DNA of 64,000 nucleotides from Sphingobacterium hotanense (GCF_008274825.1 NZ_CP030848.1:3657618-3721617); one strand, 5' to 3'. Counted from the stretch's first letter, positions 21,149-29,720 are shown. Made by a program: numbers and translations. The notes: generated by a model from the letters alone, not told the origin.

Positions 21149-22147
21149 TTAATTTAAAGATTCAAAAAGCGCCTTACTCATCGACAACTGCTCGTCATCA
21201 CCATAAAACTCCCAATACATCGCTCCCAATAAACCTTGCGATTTAATATAGGCAGCTTTTAATTTCAAGGATTCCACGTTCTCAAATGTAAAAACCAAAG
21301 TACCATCCTCATTCAACAAATAAGGAACCTTCGCCACATCATCCCATTTTTCCTCAAAACCCGCTAACTTAGCATAGTCCTTAAACATGACATAATCCGG
21401 CGTTTCCTTTTTATCGCCTCGACCATAAAACGGAATACCCATGACCAATTTCTCTTTCTTCACTCCAGCATTCATGTGAGCTTCCATGGCTTCAACCAAG
21501 GTTACCCGGCCAGATCGCTCCGATCTATACAAGCTATTATGTAGAAATGGCGGCAAAGTCACATCATACATCATCACATTCACAAAGTCAATGTAAGGAT
21601 CGATCCCCTTAAAATCTATATACTTGGCATCAGCAATCGTAGCAAGTGTCAACAGTTTCTTTTTTCCAATCGTCTTTCTGATATCCCTCATAAGTTGTGT
21701 GAAATTATCGACATCATCCGGCGAAGAGGAAATTCCCGATTCGCTGCTGCTCGGATATTCCCAGTCCAAATCAATACCATCCAAATCAAAAGCCTGTACG
21801 ATACGTTGGCAGTCCTTGGCAAAAGCTTCCCTGTTTTCGGCCGTTGCGGCCATCTCGCTGAAGCGACCGCTCCCCCATCCGCCAATAGAAAGTAATACTT
21901 TCAAATGTGGACTCTTCTTCTTCATGGCGACAACCTCGCGCAAACGAGATTCATTAGAAATTACGACTCCATTGAACGTCTTATTCACCTGACCAAACGC
22001 ATAATTAATATGCGTGATCAAGTTCGGGTCCGGCAATGCCTTTGTCCCAGCGGTGACATATGAAATAATAAAAGGTTTTTGTTGTGCGTGCAACAACAAA
22101 GAAGCGCAGACAAAGAATGTGACTAGAATGGTGCGGTAAATTTGCAT
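21149..22147 (-). CDS. Secreted GH18 chitinase-like glycosidase
   Basis: A 332-residue glycoside hydrolase family 18 protein. A signal peptide (MQIYRTILVTFFVCASLLLHAQQ) is followed by a TIM-barrel domain with the substrate-site strand LLSIGGWG and the catalytic DGIDLDWEYP, where the acid is Glu130. VMMYD, MGIPFYGR and GAMYWEFYGD follow. It probably acts on chitin or N-acetylglucosamine polymers outside the cytoplasm. The frame is open for 42 more codons, but those residues are Cys-rich and unlike a leader, so the ATG at 22147 was chosen. It splits the usual nusG-rplK neighbourhood, with heptad arrays on both sides. Confidence 0.9.
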   Translation of the reverse strand: MQIYRTILVTFFVCASLLLHAQQKPFIISYVTAGTKALPDPNLITHINYAFGQVNKTFNGVVISNESRLREVVAMKKKSPHLKVLLSIGGWGSGRFSEMAATAENREAFAKDCQRIVQAFDLDGIDLDWEYPSSSESGISSSPDDVDNFTQLMRDIRKTIGKKKLLTLATIADAKYIDFKGIDPYIDFVNVMMYDVTLPPFLHNSLYRSERSGRVTLVEAMEAHMNAGVKKEKLVMGIPFYGRGDKKETPDYVMFKDYAKLAGFEEKWDDVAKVPYLLNEDGTLVFTFENVESLKLKAAYIKSQGLLGAMYWEFYGDDEQLSMSKALFESLN

Positions 22148-22271
22148 AGTGGTTAGGTTGAAAATTATACAGTAAGATATGCAATAAATAATTCCCAGCA
22201 AATAACAGCAAGTAACGTTTTTGTTCAACACAAGATCAACAAATCTCCTCCTATCCCCCGATATGCAACAC

Positions 22272-22297
22272 AAAAAAGGCGCTGCAATTGCAACGCC
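22272..22297 (-). terminator. Terminator after nusG
   Basis: GGCGTTGCAA/TTGCAGCGCC (with one G-T pair) can form up to 10 bp, the innermost pairs opening as the loop; six T follow on the minus strand. It separates nusG from the chitinase-like gene and rplK. Confidence 0.75.
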
Positions 22298-22336
22298 TAA
22301 GGTCTTTATACTAAATACTAAGTACTAACTACTAGA
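22298..22336 (-). repeat. Family B array directly after the nusG stop
   Basis: On the minus strand the TTAGTAN-type heptads begin within a few bases of the nusG TAA and end in AAAGACCTTAGG, just before the terminator. The stop-array-terminator order is the same as after other genes here. Confidence 0.8.
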
Positions 22337-22882
22337 TTATTCTTTTTCTACTTGCATGTAGTTCAATTCAAGAGGAGTCTTACGACCGAATACTTTAACC
22401 ATTACAGTTAACTTCTTCTTATCTTCATGTACCTCTTCAATTTCACCTGTAAATCCGTTGAAAGGACCGTCACTTACTTTTACAGTTTCACCTACATAGT
22501 AAGGAACATTGATACTTTCACCTTGCTCAGCCATTTCATCAACCTTACCTAAGATACGGTTAACTTCTGACGGACGTAAAGGAATTGCATTTCCGGCTTT
22601 ATCACCTAAGAAACCAATTACGCTATTTACATTTTTGATTGCGTGTTCAATCTCACCATCCAATGCTGCTTCGATCAAAACGTATCCAGGGTAATAGTTA
22701 CGTTCTTTAGCCACCTTTTTACCATCACGCATCTGGTAGTATTTCTCCATAGGGATTAATACTTGCGTAACAAGGTGTTGAATGCCTAAGCGATTGATTT
22801 CTGCCTCAAGATATTGTTTTACTTTCTTCTCTTTCCCGCTTACAGCACGTACCACGTACCATTTTAAACTTTGATCTGCCAT
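22337..22882 (-). CDS. nusG: Transcription termination/antitermination factor NusG
   Basis: A 181-residue elongation factor that binds RNA polymerase through its N-terminal domain (KWYVVRAVSGKEKKVKQYLE) and carries a C-terminal KOW domain (VSDGPFNGFTGEIEEV). It starts 20 bp after secE. Confidence 0.96.
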   Translation of the reverse strand: MADQSLKWYVVRAVSGKEKKVKQYLEAEINRLGIQHLVTQVLIPMEKYYQMRDGKKVAKERNYYPGYVLIEAALDGEIEHAIKNVNSVIGFLGDKAGNAIPLRPSEVNRILGKVDEMAEQGESINVPYYVGETVKVSDGPFNGFTGEIEEVHEDKKKLTVMVKVFGRKTPLELNYMQVEKE

Positions 22883-22902
22883 ACTAATATTGGATTAGAA
22901 AA

Positions 22903-23097
22903 TTAAGCTCCCGTACCGTACAACAACTCCATAACGTTACTTGAAGCCTTGTCCATAATTAGGATAACGATCGCAATAATTAAGGACGCAACAAGCACGA
23001 CTACAGCGTGACTTTGCAATTGAGACCAAGTAGGCCAAGTCACTTTTTCAGTAATCTCTGTATAAGAGTCTTTAATAAAATCAAGTACTTTTGCCAT
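22903..23097 (-). CDS. secE: Preprotein translocase subunit SecE
   Basis: A 64-residue single-span membrane protein of the SecYEG channel. It has an amphipathic helix with TEKVTWPTWSQLQSHAVVV, the conserved SecE segment, followed by one membrane helix. It lies between tRNA-Trp and nusG, the usual place. Confidence 0.93.
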   Translation of the reverse strand: MAKVLDFIKDSYTEITEKVTWPTWSQLQSHAVVVLVASLIIAIVILIMDKASSNVMELLYGTGA

Positions 23098-23120
23098 TTA
23101 TAATTTTTCTAAGTTAATTG

Positions 23121-23191
23121 CACGGGCACTAGGATTCGAACCCAGATCGAAGGTTTTGGAGACCTCTATTCTACCTTTGAACTATGCCCGT
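23121..23191 (-). tRNA. trpT: tRNA-Trp (anticodon CCA)
   Basis: A cloverleaf of 71 nt: acceptor ACGGGCA pairs with TGCCCGT, discriminator G73, T8-A9, anticodon CCA within TCTCCAA, and T-loop GTTCGAATC. No 3' CCA is encoded. It lies between tuf and secE. Confidence 0.95.
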
Positions 23192-23212
23192 GTAGCTTTT
23201 TATTTAACGTTG

Positions 23213-23243
23213 CAAATATAGGTTTTCAACCCCATTACAACAA
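23213..23243 (-). promoter_or_regulatory. Promoter of tRNA-Trp-secE-nusG
   Basis: On the minus strand TATATTTG (23213-23220) is preceded by TTGTTG, giving a TTG 17 or 20 bp upstream. The tuf terminator lies further upstream, so this transcript is independent of tuf. Confidence 0.6.
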
Positions 23244-23367
23244 ATATTATTTCAATTTATTATCAAAAAAAACAACCTTCTTTTGATACAAAGAACCAAA
23301 CCGAATCTATTGAAATACAATAAAGAAAAAGTTCATCCTCTGACCATCTAGAAATCAGATGGTTTTG

Positions 23368-23402
23368 AAAAAATAAGCTAACCGACTTGCATCGGTTAGC
23401 TT
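23368..23402 (-). terminator. Terminator of tuf
   Basis: Perfect 11-bp arms AAGCTAACCGA/TCGGTTAGCTT (23375-23402) have a 6-base loop and are followed by a run of T on the minus strand. Confidence 0.9.
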
Positions 23403-23436
23403 AATTTCTATGTTTTAGAGATAATCTCTTTCGAGA

Positions 23437-24624
23437 TTACGCTAAGATTTCAGTTACCTGACCAGCACCTACTGTACGACCACCCTCACGGATAGCGAAA
23501 CGTAGACCTTTTTCCATAGCGATAGCGTTGATCAACTTAACAGTGATTGTTACGTTATCACCTGGCATAACCATCTCAGTACCTGCTTCTAGAGTGATTT
23601 CTCCAGTTACGTCTGTTGTACGGAAATAGAATTGAGGACGGTATTTGTTGAAGAATGGAGTGTGACGACCACCTTCAGCTTTTGATAATACGTAAACCTC
23701 AGCTTTGAAATCTGTGTGAGGAGTTACTGAACCTGGTTTACAGATAACCATACCACGACGGATATCAGTTTTCTCAATACCACGTAACAATAAACCTACG
23801 TTATCACCAGCTTCACCGTAATCTAAGATTTTACGGAACATCTCAACACCTGTTACTGTAGATTTCAAGTTCTCAGCACCCATACCTAAGATCTCAACTG
23901 GATCACCAGAGTTGATTACACCTCTTTCGATACGACCAGTTGCAACTGTACCACGACCTGTGATCGAGAATACGTCTTCGATAGGCATTAAGAAAGGTAA
24001 GTCTGTCAAACGTGGAGGAATTGGAATGTAGTTATCTACAGCGTCCATTAGTTCCATGATTGAATCAACCCATTTCTCTTCACCGTTCAATGCACCTAAT
24101 GCAGAACCTTTGATTACTGGAATATCATCACCTGGGAATTCGTAGAATGATAATAATTCACGAACTTCCATCTCAACTAAGTCTAATAACTCAGTGTCAT
24201 CAACTAAGTCAACTTTGTTCAAGAATACTACTAACGCAGGAACACCTACCTGACGAGCTAAAAGGATGTGCTCGCGAGTTTGAGGCATAGGACCATCTGT
24301 AGCAGCAACAACGATGATAGCACCGTCCATTTGAGCAGCACCAGTTACCATGTTCTTAACGTAATCGGCGTGACCTGGACAGTCAACGTGTGCATAGTGA
24401 CGGTTAGCTGTTTGGTATTCTACGTGTGAAGTGTTGATTGTGATACCACGCTCTTTTTCTTCAGGAGCTGAGTCAATTGAATCAAATGAACGAACTTCTG
24501 ACAAACCTTTATCAGCTAATACTTTAGTGATAGCAGCTGTTGTAGTCGTTTTACCGTGGTCAACGTGACCAATAGTACCAATATTTAAGTGCGGTTTACT
24601 ACGGTCAAATTTCTCTTTTGCCAT
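23437..24624 (-). CDS. tuf: Elongation factor Tu
   Basis: A 395-residue GTPase that delivers aminoacyl-tRNA to the ribosome. The G motifs are intact: GHVDHGKTT (about 19-27), the switch [10 protein letters not shown], and NKVD. It lies downstream of four tRNA genes, an order like the E. coli tufB operon. Confidence 0.98.
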   Translation of the reverse strand: MAKEKFDRSKPHLNIGTIGHVDHGKTTTTAAITKVLADKGLSEVRSFDSIDSAPEEKERGITINTSHVEYQTANRHYAHVDCPGHADYVKNMVTGAAQMDGAIIVVAATDGPMPQTREHILLARQVGVPALVVFLNKVDLVDDTELLDLVEMEVRELLSFYEFPGDDIPVIKGSALGALNGEEKWVDSIMELMDAVDNYIPIPPRLTDLPFLMPIEDVFSITGRGTVATGRIERGVINSGDPVEILGMGAENLKSTVTGVEMFRKILDYGEAGDNVGLLLRGIEKTDIRRGMVICKPGSVTPHTDFKAEVYVLSKAEGGRHTPFFNKYRPQFYFRTTDVTGEITLEAGTEMVMPGDNVTITVKLINAIAMEKGLRFAIREGGRTVGAGQVTEILA

Positions 24625-24695
24625 GTTTATGCGAATTAGTAATTATAAAATATTTCTTTTAATTATGTTACAAAGTTAAAAAAACTTTTGTGTCG

Positions 24696-24767
<72 letters not shown>

Positions 24768-24855
24768 TTACAAAAACCTTATTTACAGCTATAAGCCTCT
24801 AGTCTTTACATAAAAATATCAAAGAAGACAGAGACTTGTTTTGTTTTATAAATTG

Positions 24856-24928
24856 AGCGGAAGACGAGGTTCGAACTCGCGACCTATAGCTTGGAAGGCT
24901 ATCGCTCTACCAACTGAGCTACTTCCGC
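24856..24928 (-). tRNA. glyT: tRNA-Gly (anticodon TCC)
   Basis: Acceptor GCGGAAG pairs with CTTCCGC. The anticodon stem ATAGC/GCTAT encloses CTTCCAA, giving anticodon TCC. The T-loop is GTTCGAAC. Confidence 0.95.
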
Positions 24929-24989
24929 TTTTTTTTGTTTACGCTTTGAGAAAACTGCAAGCAGCTAAAGCGTAAACAAAGAGTGTGTG

Positions 24990-25070
24990 TGGAGGGAGAA
25001 GGATTCGAACCTTCGAAGCCGAAGCAACGGATTTACAGTCCGTCCCATTTGACCGCTCTGGAACCCCTCC
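24990..25070 (-). tRNA. tyrU: tRNA-Tyr (anticodon GTA)
   Basis: A class II tRNA with a long variable arm (about 81 nt). Acceptor GGAGGGG pairs with TCCCTCC, the discriminator is A, and the anticodon loop ACTGTAAAT gives GTA. Confidence 0.95.
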
Positions 25071-25095
25071 AGACCTGTAACCGAAGTTACGTTTG

Positions 25096-25168
<73 letters not shown>

Positions 25169-25326
25169 GTATATAAATTTAATAAAACTTTCTTAAAGAA
25201 CGGCTACCTGTAGATAGCGAGTGCAAAAATCTGATATTATTTTGACTTCTGCAAGTTTTATTTTCATTTTTTTTCACTTAAAGAACTCATCAAAACTTCG
25301 TTCGTTATTTCCCCGTTTTGATGATG

Positions 25327-25355
25327 CAAAGATAGCTACTGAAAGCACATTACAA
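25327..25355 (-). promoter_or_regulatory. Promoter of the tRNA cluster and tuf
   Basis: On the minus strand TTG, 18 bp, then TATCTTTG (25327-25334) fits the Bacteroidota TTG-N19-TAnnTTTG pattern. About 160 bp of leader precedes the first tRNA. Confidence 0.65.
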
Positions 25356-25442
25356 AATATATTTATCCTTTTTTTTGCGCTTCAAAAACCATTTACCTGA
25401 TACGCAAGTAAATAATTTTTATTTTCAATTCTATAGAACCCC

Positions 25443-25450
25443 TATATTTG
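25443..25450 (+). promoter_or_regulatory. -7-like element touching the barrel gene start
   Basis: TATATTTG matches TAnnTTTG exactly but lies only 3 bp before the ATG at 25454. If used, it would give a transcript that starts at or near the start codon. No -33 box is clear. Confidence 0.3.
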
Positions 25451-25453
25451 CGC

Positions 25454-26623
25454 ATGTTTAATACCAGATTATTCAAAATTCTACCTCTTGCAGCCTTAAC
25501 ATTAGGTTTGCATCTGAATGCAACAGCGCAGGAAACTAGCCCTGACAGTACAAACTTCATTAAAAAAATCATCAAAAAATTCGTCTCCTCCGAGAAAGAT
25601 TCCACGCGATCGGCAAGCTTTATGGTGCTCCCGGCAGTAGGGTATGCTCAAGAAACAGGTTTCGAATACGGAATTGCAAGTACGTATAACTTCTATATCG
25701 ATAAACAAGATCTAAATAGCCGAACGTCCAACCTAACCCTAATCGGTACCCTGACGACGAAAAAACAAAAAAACATTAAGCTAATTTCCGATATCTGGAC
25801 CAAAGGAAATGAATACCACATCCTCTCCGAACTTCGCTATCGCGATTGGCCATTCAATTTCTATGGCATCGGCAATGATACTTGGAAGGCAGATGAGGAT
25901 TACCTCGACCAAAAGCTATACCGCATCAAACTTGACGGCGAGAAACGCTTCGCTCCAAACTTCTACGCCGGATTAAATGTAAACTACGAGCATTTAAAAT
26001 TCAAAGACATGGAAGCTGGCGGTATTTTCGAAGAGCCAACCGTTTACGGAAAATCTGGAGGACAATACCTCGCCATCGGTGCATCGGCATTATACGACAA
26101 CAGAAATAATACCACTTATACTACGCGTGGTTTCTATGGCCGCGCCAAATACAGCTATGCTCCCAACTTCTTTGGCAAAGACAACTTCATCGGCTCACAA
26201 GTGGAGGTCGATGTTCGCGGTTTTTACCCCATCAACAACACCCTGACGATCGCTGCCCAAGGATTATTCCGCGGAACTTACGGTGATAATGTCCCATTCT
26301 ATGTGCTACGTGATCTTGGAGGCGATATGACCATGCGCGGATATTACCTCGGCCGATACAAAGACAACAATTACGCGACAGCCCAGGCTGAAATACGCTA
26401 TAGATTCCACCCCCGCATCGGAATCAACGGATTCCTCGGAACCGGAAGCACATTCTCCAAGGAAAACGACATCCGCTTGCTCCCTAGCTACGGCGCAGGA
26501 CTTCGCTACTTCTTCAGCTTAGAACATAATAGCAGCATCCGCTTCGACTACGCCTTCGGCGAACAACGCCCCGGCGAGAAAAGACAATCAGGATTTTATT
26601 TGAGTATAAGTGAAGCGTTTTAG
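25454..26623 (+). CDS. BamA/TamA-family outer-membrane barrel protein
   Basis: A 389-residue protein with a signal peptide (MFNTRLFKILPLAALTLGLHLNATAQ) and then a 16-strand-type barrel of the Omp85 / bacterial surface antigen family. Evidence is alternating aromatic strands, the segment DLGGDMTMRGYYLGRYKDNNYATAQAEIRYRF near the characteristic lid motif, and a C-terminal strand ending in F. The usual POTRA repeats are absent or reduced to a short N-terminal stretch, so it is not BamA itself. Cargo is unknown. A TTG at 25448 is in frame but the ATG is preferred. It is a single-gene unit followed by array and terminator. Confidence 0.82.
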   Translation: MFNTRLFKILPLAALTLGLHLNATAQETSPDSTNFIKKIIKKFVSSEKDSTRSASFMVLPAVGYAQETGFEYGIASTYNFYIDKQDLNSRTSNLTLIGTLTTKKQKNIKLISDIWTKGNEYHILSELRYRDWPFNFYGIGNDTWKADEDYLDQKLYRIKLDGEKRFAPNFYAGLNVNYEHLKFKDMEAGGIFEEPTVYGKSGGQYLAIGASALYDNRNNTTYTTRGFYGRAKYSYAPNFFGKDNFIGSQVEVDVRGFYPINNTLTIAAQGLFRGTYGDNVPFYVLRDLGGDMTMRGYYLGRYKDNNYATAQAEIRYRFHPRIGINGFLGTGSTFSKENDIRLLPSYGAGLRYFFSLEHNSSIRFDYAFGEQRPGEKRQSGFYLSISEAF

Positions 26624-26631
26624 GGAGATGT

Positions 26632-26708
26632 TAGTATTTAGTAGTTAGTATTTAGTATTTAGACCTAGGGTGGAATTAGATTTTAGAAATTAGACGCTAA
26701 ATATTAGA
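26632..26708 (+). repeat. Family B then family A heptad arrays after the barrel gene
   Basis: B units (TTAGTAN, 26632-26668, ending TTAGACCTAGG) are followed by A units (TTAGANN, about 26677-26708), both in TTAG orientation relative to the gene just ended. Confidence 0.8.
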
Positions 26709-26712
26709 GCAG

Positions 26713-26733
26713 GGCGCCCATTAGGCGCCTTTT
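26713..26733 (+). terminator. Family D GGCGCC terminator of the barrel gene
   Basis: GGCGCC, CATTA, GGCGCC, then TTTT, with an extra outer AGCA/TGCT pairing. Confidence 0.85.
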
Positions 26734-26748
26734 GCTGTTTCGAGTTTT

Positions 26749-26822
26749 CTGAACCAGGAAAGGAAGGATACAAGGATGGTCAGGATCCTGCAAATCGTTT
26801 CATCCTTCCTTTCCTGGTTCAG
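26749..26822. repeat. Family C palindrome, full copy
   Basis: A 74-bp near-perfect palindrome is centred on GGATCC (26783-26788). The arms begin CTGAACCAGGAAAGGAAGGAT and end in the inverse. Confidence 0.85.
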
Positions 26823-26843
26823 AAATCCTTTTTTTCTTTCAAC

Positions 26844-26883
26844 ATGATCCTGCCAATCCTTAAATCCTTCCTTTCTTGGTTCA
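26844..26883 (-). repeat. Family C half-element
   Basis: A single copy in reverse orientation, GATCCTGCCAATCCTT...TTGGTTCA, lies between the full palindrome and the kinase 3' end. Confidence 0.75.
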
Positions 26884-26919
26884 AAACAAACTTCCCCCTT
26901 TCCCAAACAACTCAAACAC

Positions 26920-27026
26920 AAAAAAGGCGCCTAATCGACAACCTACTCTAATATCTAACGTCTAATTTCTAAAATCTAATTCCAGCCCTACTCTTATGTC
27001 TAACGTCTAATATCTAATATCTACTC
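26920..27026 (-). repeat. Degenerate family D hairpin and family A array at the kinase 3' end
   Basis: The A units (TCTAA on the plus strand) run from about 26946 to the kinase stop. The GGCGCC terminator next to them (26926-26931) has lost its partner arm: GGTTGTC instead of GGGCGCC, with the T-run kept. Termination here is probably weaker. Confidence 0.65.
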
Positions 27027-28346
27027 TCAAAACTGCAAAGTAAAAACACTCCCCTCGCCTTCTTGGCTGTCGACTAAGAGGTTTCCGTTGTGCATCAGCA
27101 TAATCTGCTTACTAAGGGTAAGTCCGACGCCTGTTCCGGTTTTTTTGGTGGTAAAGAATGGGGTAAAGATCTGCTCTTGGATTTCGGGCGACATGCCGAC
27201 GCCGTTGTCTTGAATTTTGATCTGTATTCGGCCGTTGCTTTCGATGCCAGATAGGCTGATATAGGGGTCTTCTTGATCCTTGACGGCTTCAATGGCGTTA
27301 AGCAATAAATTGATGAGGACCTGCTCGACTAAGTTGATATCTGCCAAGAGTACCATCCGGGTATTTTTGATGATGATATCCACATCGATATTCTTTTGGA
27401 GGAGCGTTGGTTCGAGAAGTTGATAAATATTTTCGAAAAGCTGCACGAGCAGAATCTCCGCCACTTGTGGCTGATCGACCTTATTAATCAGGCGATAACT
27501 CTTCGCAAACTGCAACAGCCCTTCGCTTCGACGTTTAATGGTGAATATTCCCACTTTGAGGTCTTCGATATCCTGATCGCCTTCCCATTGTTCCAAGCGG
27601 CTATGCAGGGTTTCTGCCAAGGAGCTGATCGGACCAATGGAGTTCATGATTTCATGGGTCAGCACGCGGAGCAGCTTATGCCAAGCTTTTGTTTCCGTTT
27701 CATCGATTGCTTCGTTGATGTTTTGATAGACCACGATGCGAAACTGTCCGTCCTGCGTCTCAAACTCCGAGCATTGCAAGAGTACCTTGATCTTACCGGA
27801 GGCAGAATTGGTGGTCTCCATTTGCTGCTTCCCTACCTTCAGCTGCATGGTCTTCTCATACAGATCTGCATTTCTGCGCTGTAAGCCTGCAATATTCCCA
27901 AGATGAGGAACCTGAAAAAGCGATTTGAAGGCATCGTTTACCCAGATGACTTTACCGGTATCGGCATGGAAAAACAAGATGGCGGTATCCAGCATATTGA
28001 TTACCTTATTGAGGTACTGATGCTGAAGGGCTTGATCGATGCTTATATTTTTATAAATTTCGTTGATCTGGTTGAAAGCCTGGTACAATTTGCCCTCGGT
28101 CGACTGGTTATTCTTTACCACAAAACGGCGCGTGAAATCTCTATATTTTACGGCTTCGGAAAACTCTAGCATTTGTTTCACTAGAAACCGATGGCTGGCA
28201 ACAAAGCGATAGGCTAGATAAAAAGTGATCAGAAATAACAAAAGCGCATAGCTGTAGTAGCCTAAGAAAATCAAGTAGGCGATTCCAACAGCAAGCGACA
28301 AGAGTGCCAGCACTTTAAAAAAATCAGCAATCGCTAATCTCGACAT
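27027..28346 (-). CDS. NtrY-like sensor histidine kinase
   Basis: A 439-residue membrane kinase. Two membrane helices near the N-terminus (about 8-50) leave almost no periplasmic loop, so sensing is probably in the membrane or cytoplasm. A PAS-like region (about 110-215, ILFFHADTGKVIWVNDAF) follows. Next come the phospho-acceptor H-box LTHEIMNSIGPISSL (His at about 232) and an ATPase domain with the N-box NLLLNAIEAV, DNGVGM and FTPFFTTKKTGTGVGL. It starts 2 bp after the response regulator, forming an operon tolC-regulator-kinase. It is likely the partner of that regulator. Confidence 0.9.
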   Translation of the reverse strand: MSRLAIADFFKVLALLSLAVGIAYLIFLGYYSYALLLFLITFYLAYRFVASHRFLVKQMLEFSEAVKYRDFTRRFVVKNNQSTEGKLYQAFNQINEIYKNISIDQALQHQYLNKVINMLDTAILFFHADTGKVIWVNDAFKSLFQVPHLGNIAGLQRRNADLYEKTMQLKVGKQQMETTNSASGKIKVLLQCSEFETQDGQFRIVVYQNINEAIDETETKAWHKLLRVLTHEIMNSIGPISSLAETLHSRLEQWEGDQDIEDLKVGIFTIKRRSEGLLQFAKSYRLINKVDQPQVAEILLVQLFENIYQLLEPTLLQKNIDVDIIIKNTRMVLLADINLVEQVLINLLLNAIEAVKDQEDPYISLSGIESNGRIQIKIQDNGVGMSPEIQEQIFTPFFTTKKTGTGVGLTLSKQIMLMHNGNLLVDSQEGEGSVFTLQF

Positions 28347-28348
28347 AT

Positions 28349-29704
28349 TTACAAATTGTATTTTTCCAGGCGTCTATACAAGGCTGCTCGCGTCAGTCCT
28401 AATTCCTTCGCTGCCTTGCTGATGTTCCCATTATAGCGTTCAATTGCTGATTTAATCGCCTTACGTTCCATCTCTTCTAGGTTATGGGAAGAAAAGTCGG
28501 TACTTGAGCTTGTCGCTTCAGGAACAGACTCAATGGGAGAAAATAGGATATCCTCGGCGCGCAAACTAGATTGATCAGACATGATAACCGCCCTTTCGAT
28601 GCTGTATTGTAATTCGCGGACATTCCCCGGAAAATGATACTGCTTCAGCTTATGTAGCGCGTCTGCTTCTAAACCGGCGATATTCTTATGATATTTCCTG
28701 TTGTAGAAATCAAGAAAATGGTTAGCTAAAAGGGGGATATCATCTGTTCGCTCACGCAATGCCGGTACCTGAATTTCTAGGGTGTTTATTCTGTAGATTA
28801 AGTCCTTTCGGAATCTCGACTCATCCGCCAATGCCTTCAATGGAACATTGGTTGCGGAAATTAAGCGCATATCCACTGCAACGGGCTGGCTAGAACCCAA
28901 AGGAACGACAGCGCGGTTTTGCAATACACTCAATAGCTTCGCCTGTTGTTGCAGATTGATATTCCCGACCTCATCCAGAAAAAGAGTACCACTGTCGGCA
29001 TTCTCAAAACGGCCTTTTCGATCTTCCCTGGCGTCAGTAAATGCACCTTTCTTATAGCCGAATAGTTCACTCTCGAAAAGTGTTTCGGTCAGTGAACCTA
29101 CATCGACTTTAATAAATGGATTTTTATTGCGCAAAGAGCGCTGATGAATAGCGTTTGCTATCAAATCTTTCCCTGTTCCGTTTTCTCCGAGAATAAGAAT
29201 ATTGGCTTCCGTAGGTGATACCTTGTCGAGTTTGTAAAACAGATCGTTCATAATTGCCGACTTGCCTACAATGCCCTGATCCGAAACCATTGGCTTCGAC
29301 TTCACATTCGCCTGCGCCGGTTTATGCTCGTCCATCAACCCCTGCAGCGTACTCAGCAACTGTTCATTCTGCCAAGGCTTAACGATAAAGTCCGCTGCCC
29401 CTTGCTTCAAAGATTTAACGGCTAAATCAACCGCACCATAGGCCGTAATCATCACGACCTGAACGGCAGGAAAATTCTCCTTTACTTTCCCCAACCAGTA
29501 TAAGCCCTCATTACCGGTGTTTATCGCACTCTTAAAGTTCATATCCAACAAGAGGATATCAACCGAATGCTTCTCTAGAATATTCAGTAATTTCTCTGGG
29601 TTATGTTCAACAATAACCTCTTTAACTTTAGGTCTTAACAGGATACGGGTGGCGGTTAATAAATCCTGATCATCATCTACAACAAGTACGGTTGCTTTCT
29701 TCAT
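28349..29704 (-). CDS. Sigma54-dependent response regulator (NtrC family)
   Basis: A 451-residue activator. The receiver domain has phospho-acceptor Asp54 in ILLLDMNF and the acidic pair in VVDDD. The AAA+ domain has Walker A GENGTGKD (about 170-177) and the sigma54-contact loop GYKKGAFTDAREDRKGRFE, reading GAFTDA where most activators have GAFTGA. A C-terminal Fis-type helix-turn-helix (NISKAAKELGLTRAALYRRLEKYNL) binds DNA. The NtrC-type fold means it should switch on sigma54 promoters from upstream sites. Matching pairs of TGTTCG-N4-CGAACA sites are found only around this locus in the window, so it is the obvious candidate to bind them. Confidence 0.93.
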   Translation of the reverse strand: MKKATVLVVDDDQDLLTATRILLRPKVKEVIVEHNPEKLLNILEKHSVDILLLDMNFKSAINTGNEGLYWLGKVKENFPAVQVVMITAYGAVDLAVKSLKQGAADFIVKPWQNEQLLSTLQGLMDEHKPAQANVKSKPMVSDQGIVGKSAIMNDLFYKLDKVSPTEANILILGENGTGKDLIANAIHQRSLRNKNPFIKVDVGSLTETLFESELFGYKKGAFTDAREDRKGRFENADSGTLFLDEVGNINLQQQAKLLSVLQNRAVVPLGSSQPVAVDMRLISATNVPLKALADESRFRKDLIYRINTLEIQVPALRERTDDIPLLANHFLDFYNRKYHKNIAGLEADALHKLKQYHFPGNVRELQYSIERAVIMSDQSSLRAEDILFSPIESVPEATSSSTDFSSHNLEEMERKAIKSAIERYNGNISKAAKELGLTRAALYRRLEKYNL

Positions 29705-29720
29705 GCTAGGTCTAAGTTAA

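Noticed and set aside
22148-22273. A 42-codon N-terminal extension of the GH18 gene
   Set aside because: It is Cys-rich, covers the region just after the nusG terminator, and precedes a good signal peptide that starts at 22147.
26632-26708. Heptad arrays considered as a CRISPR array
   Set aside because: The period is 7 bp with no unique spacers and no cas genes nearby.
26721-26921. A 66-codon minus-strand frame before the kinase
   Set aside because: It is made of family C repeat translation and lies across a palindrome and terminator.
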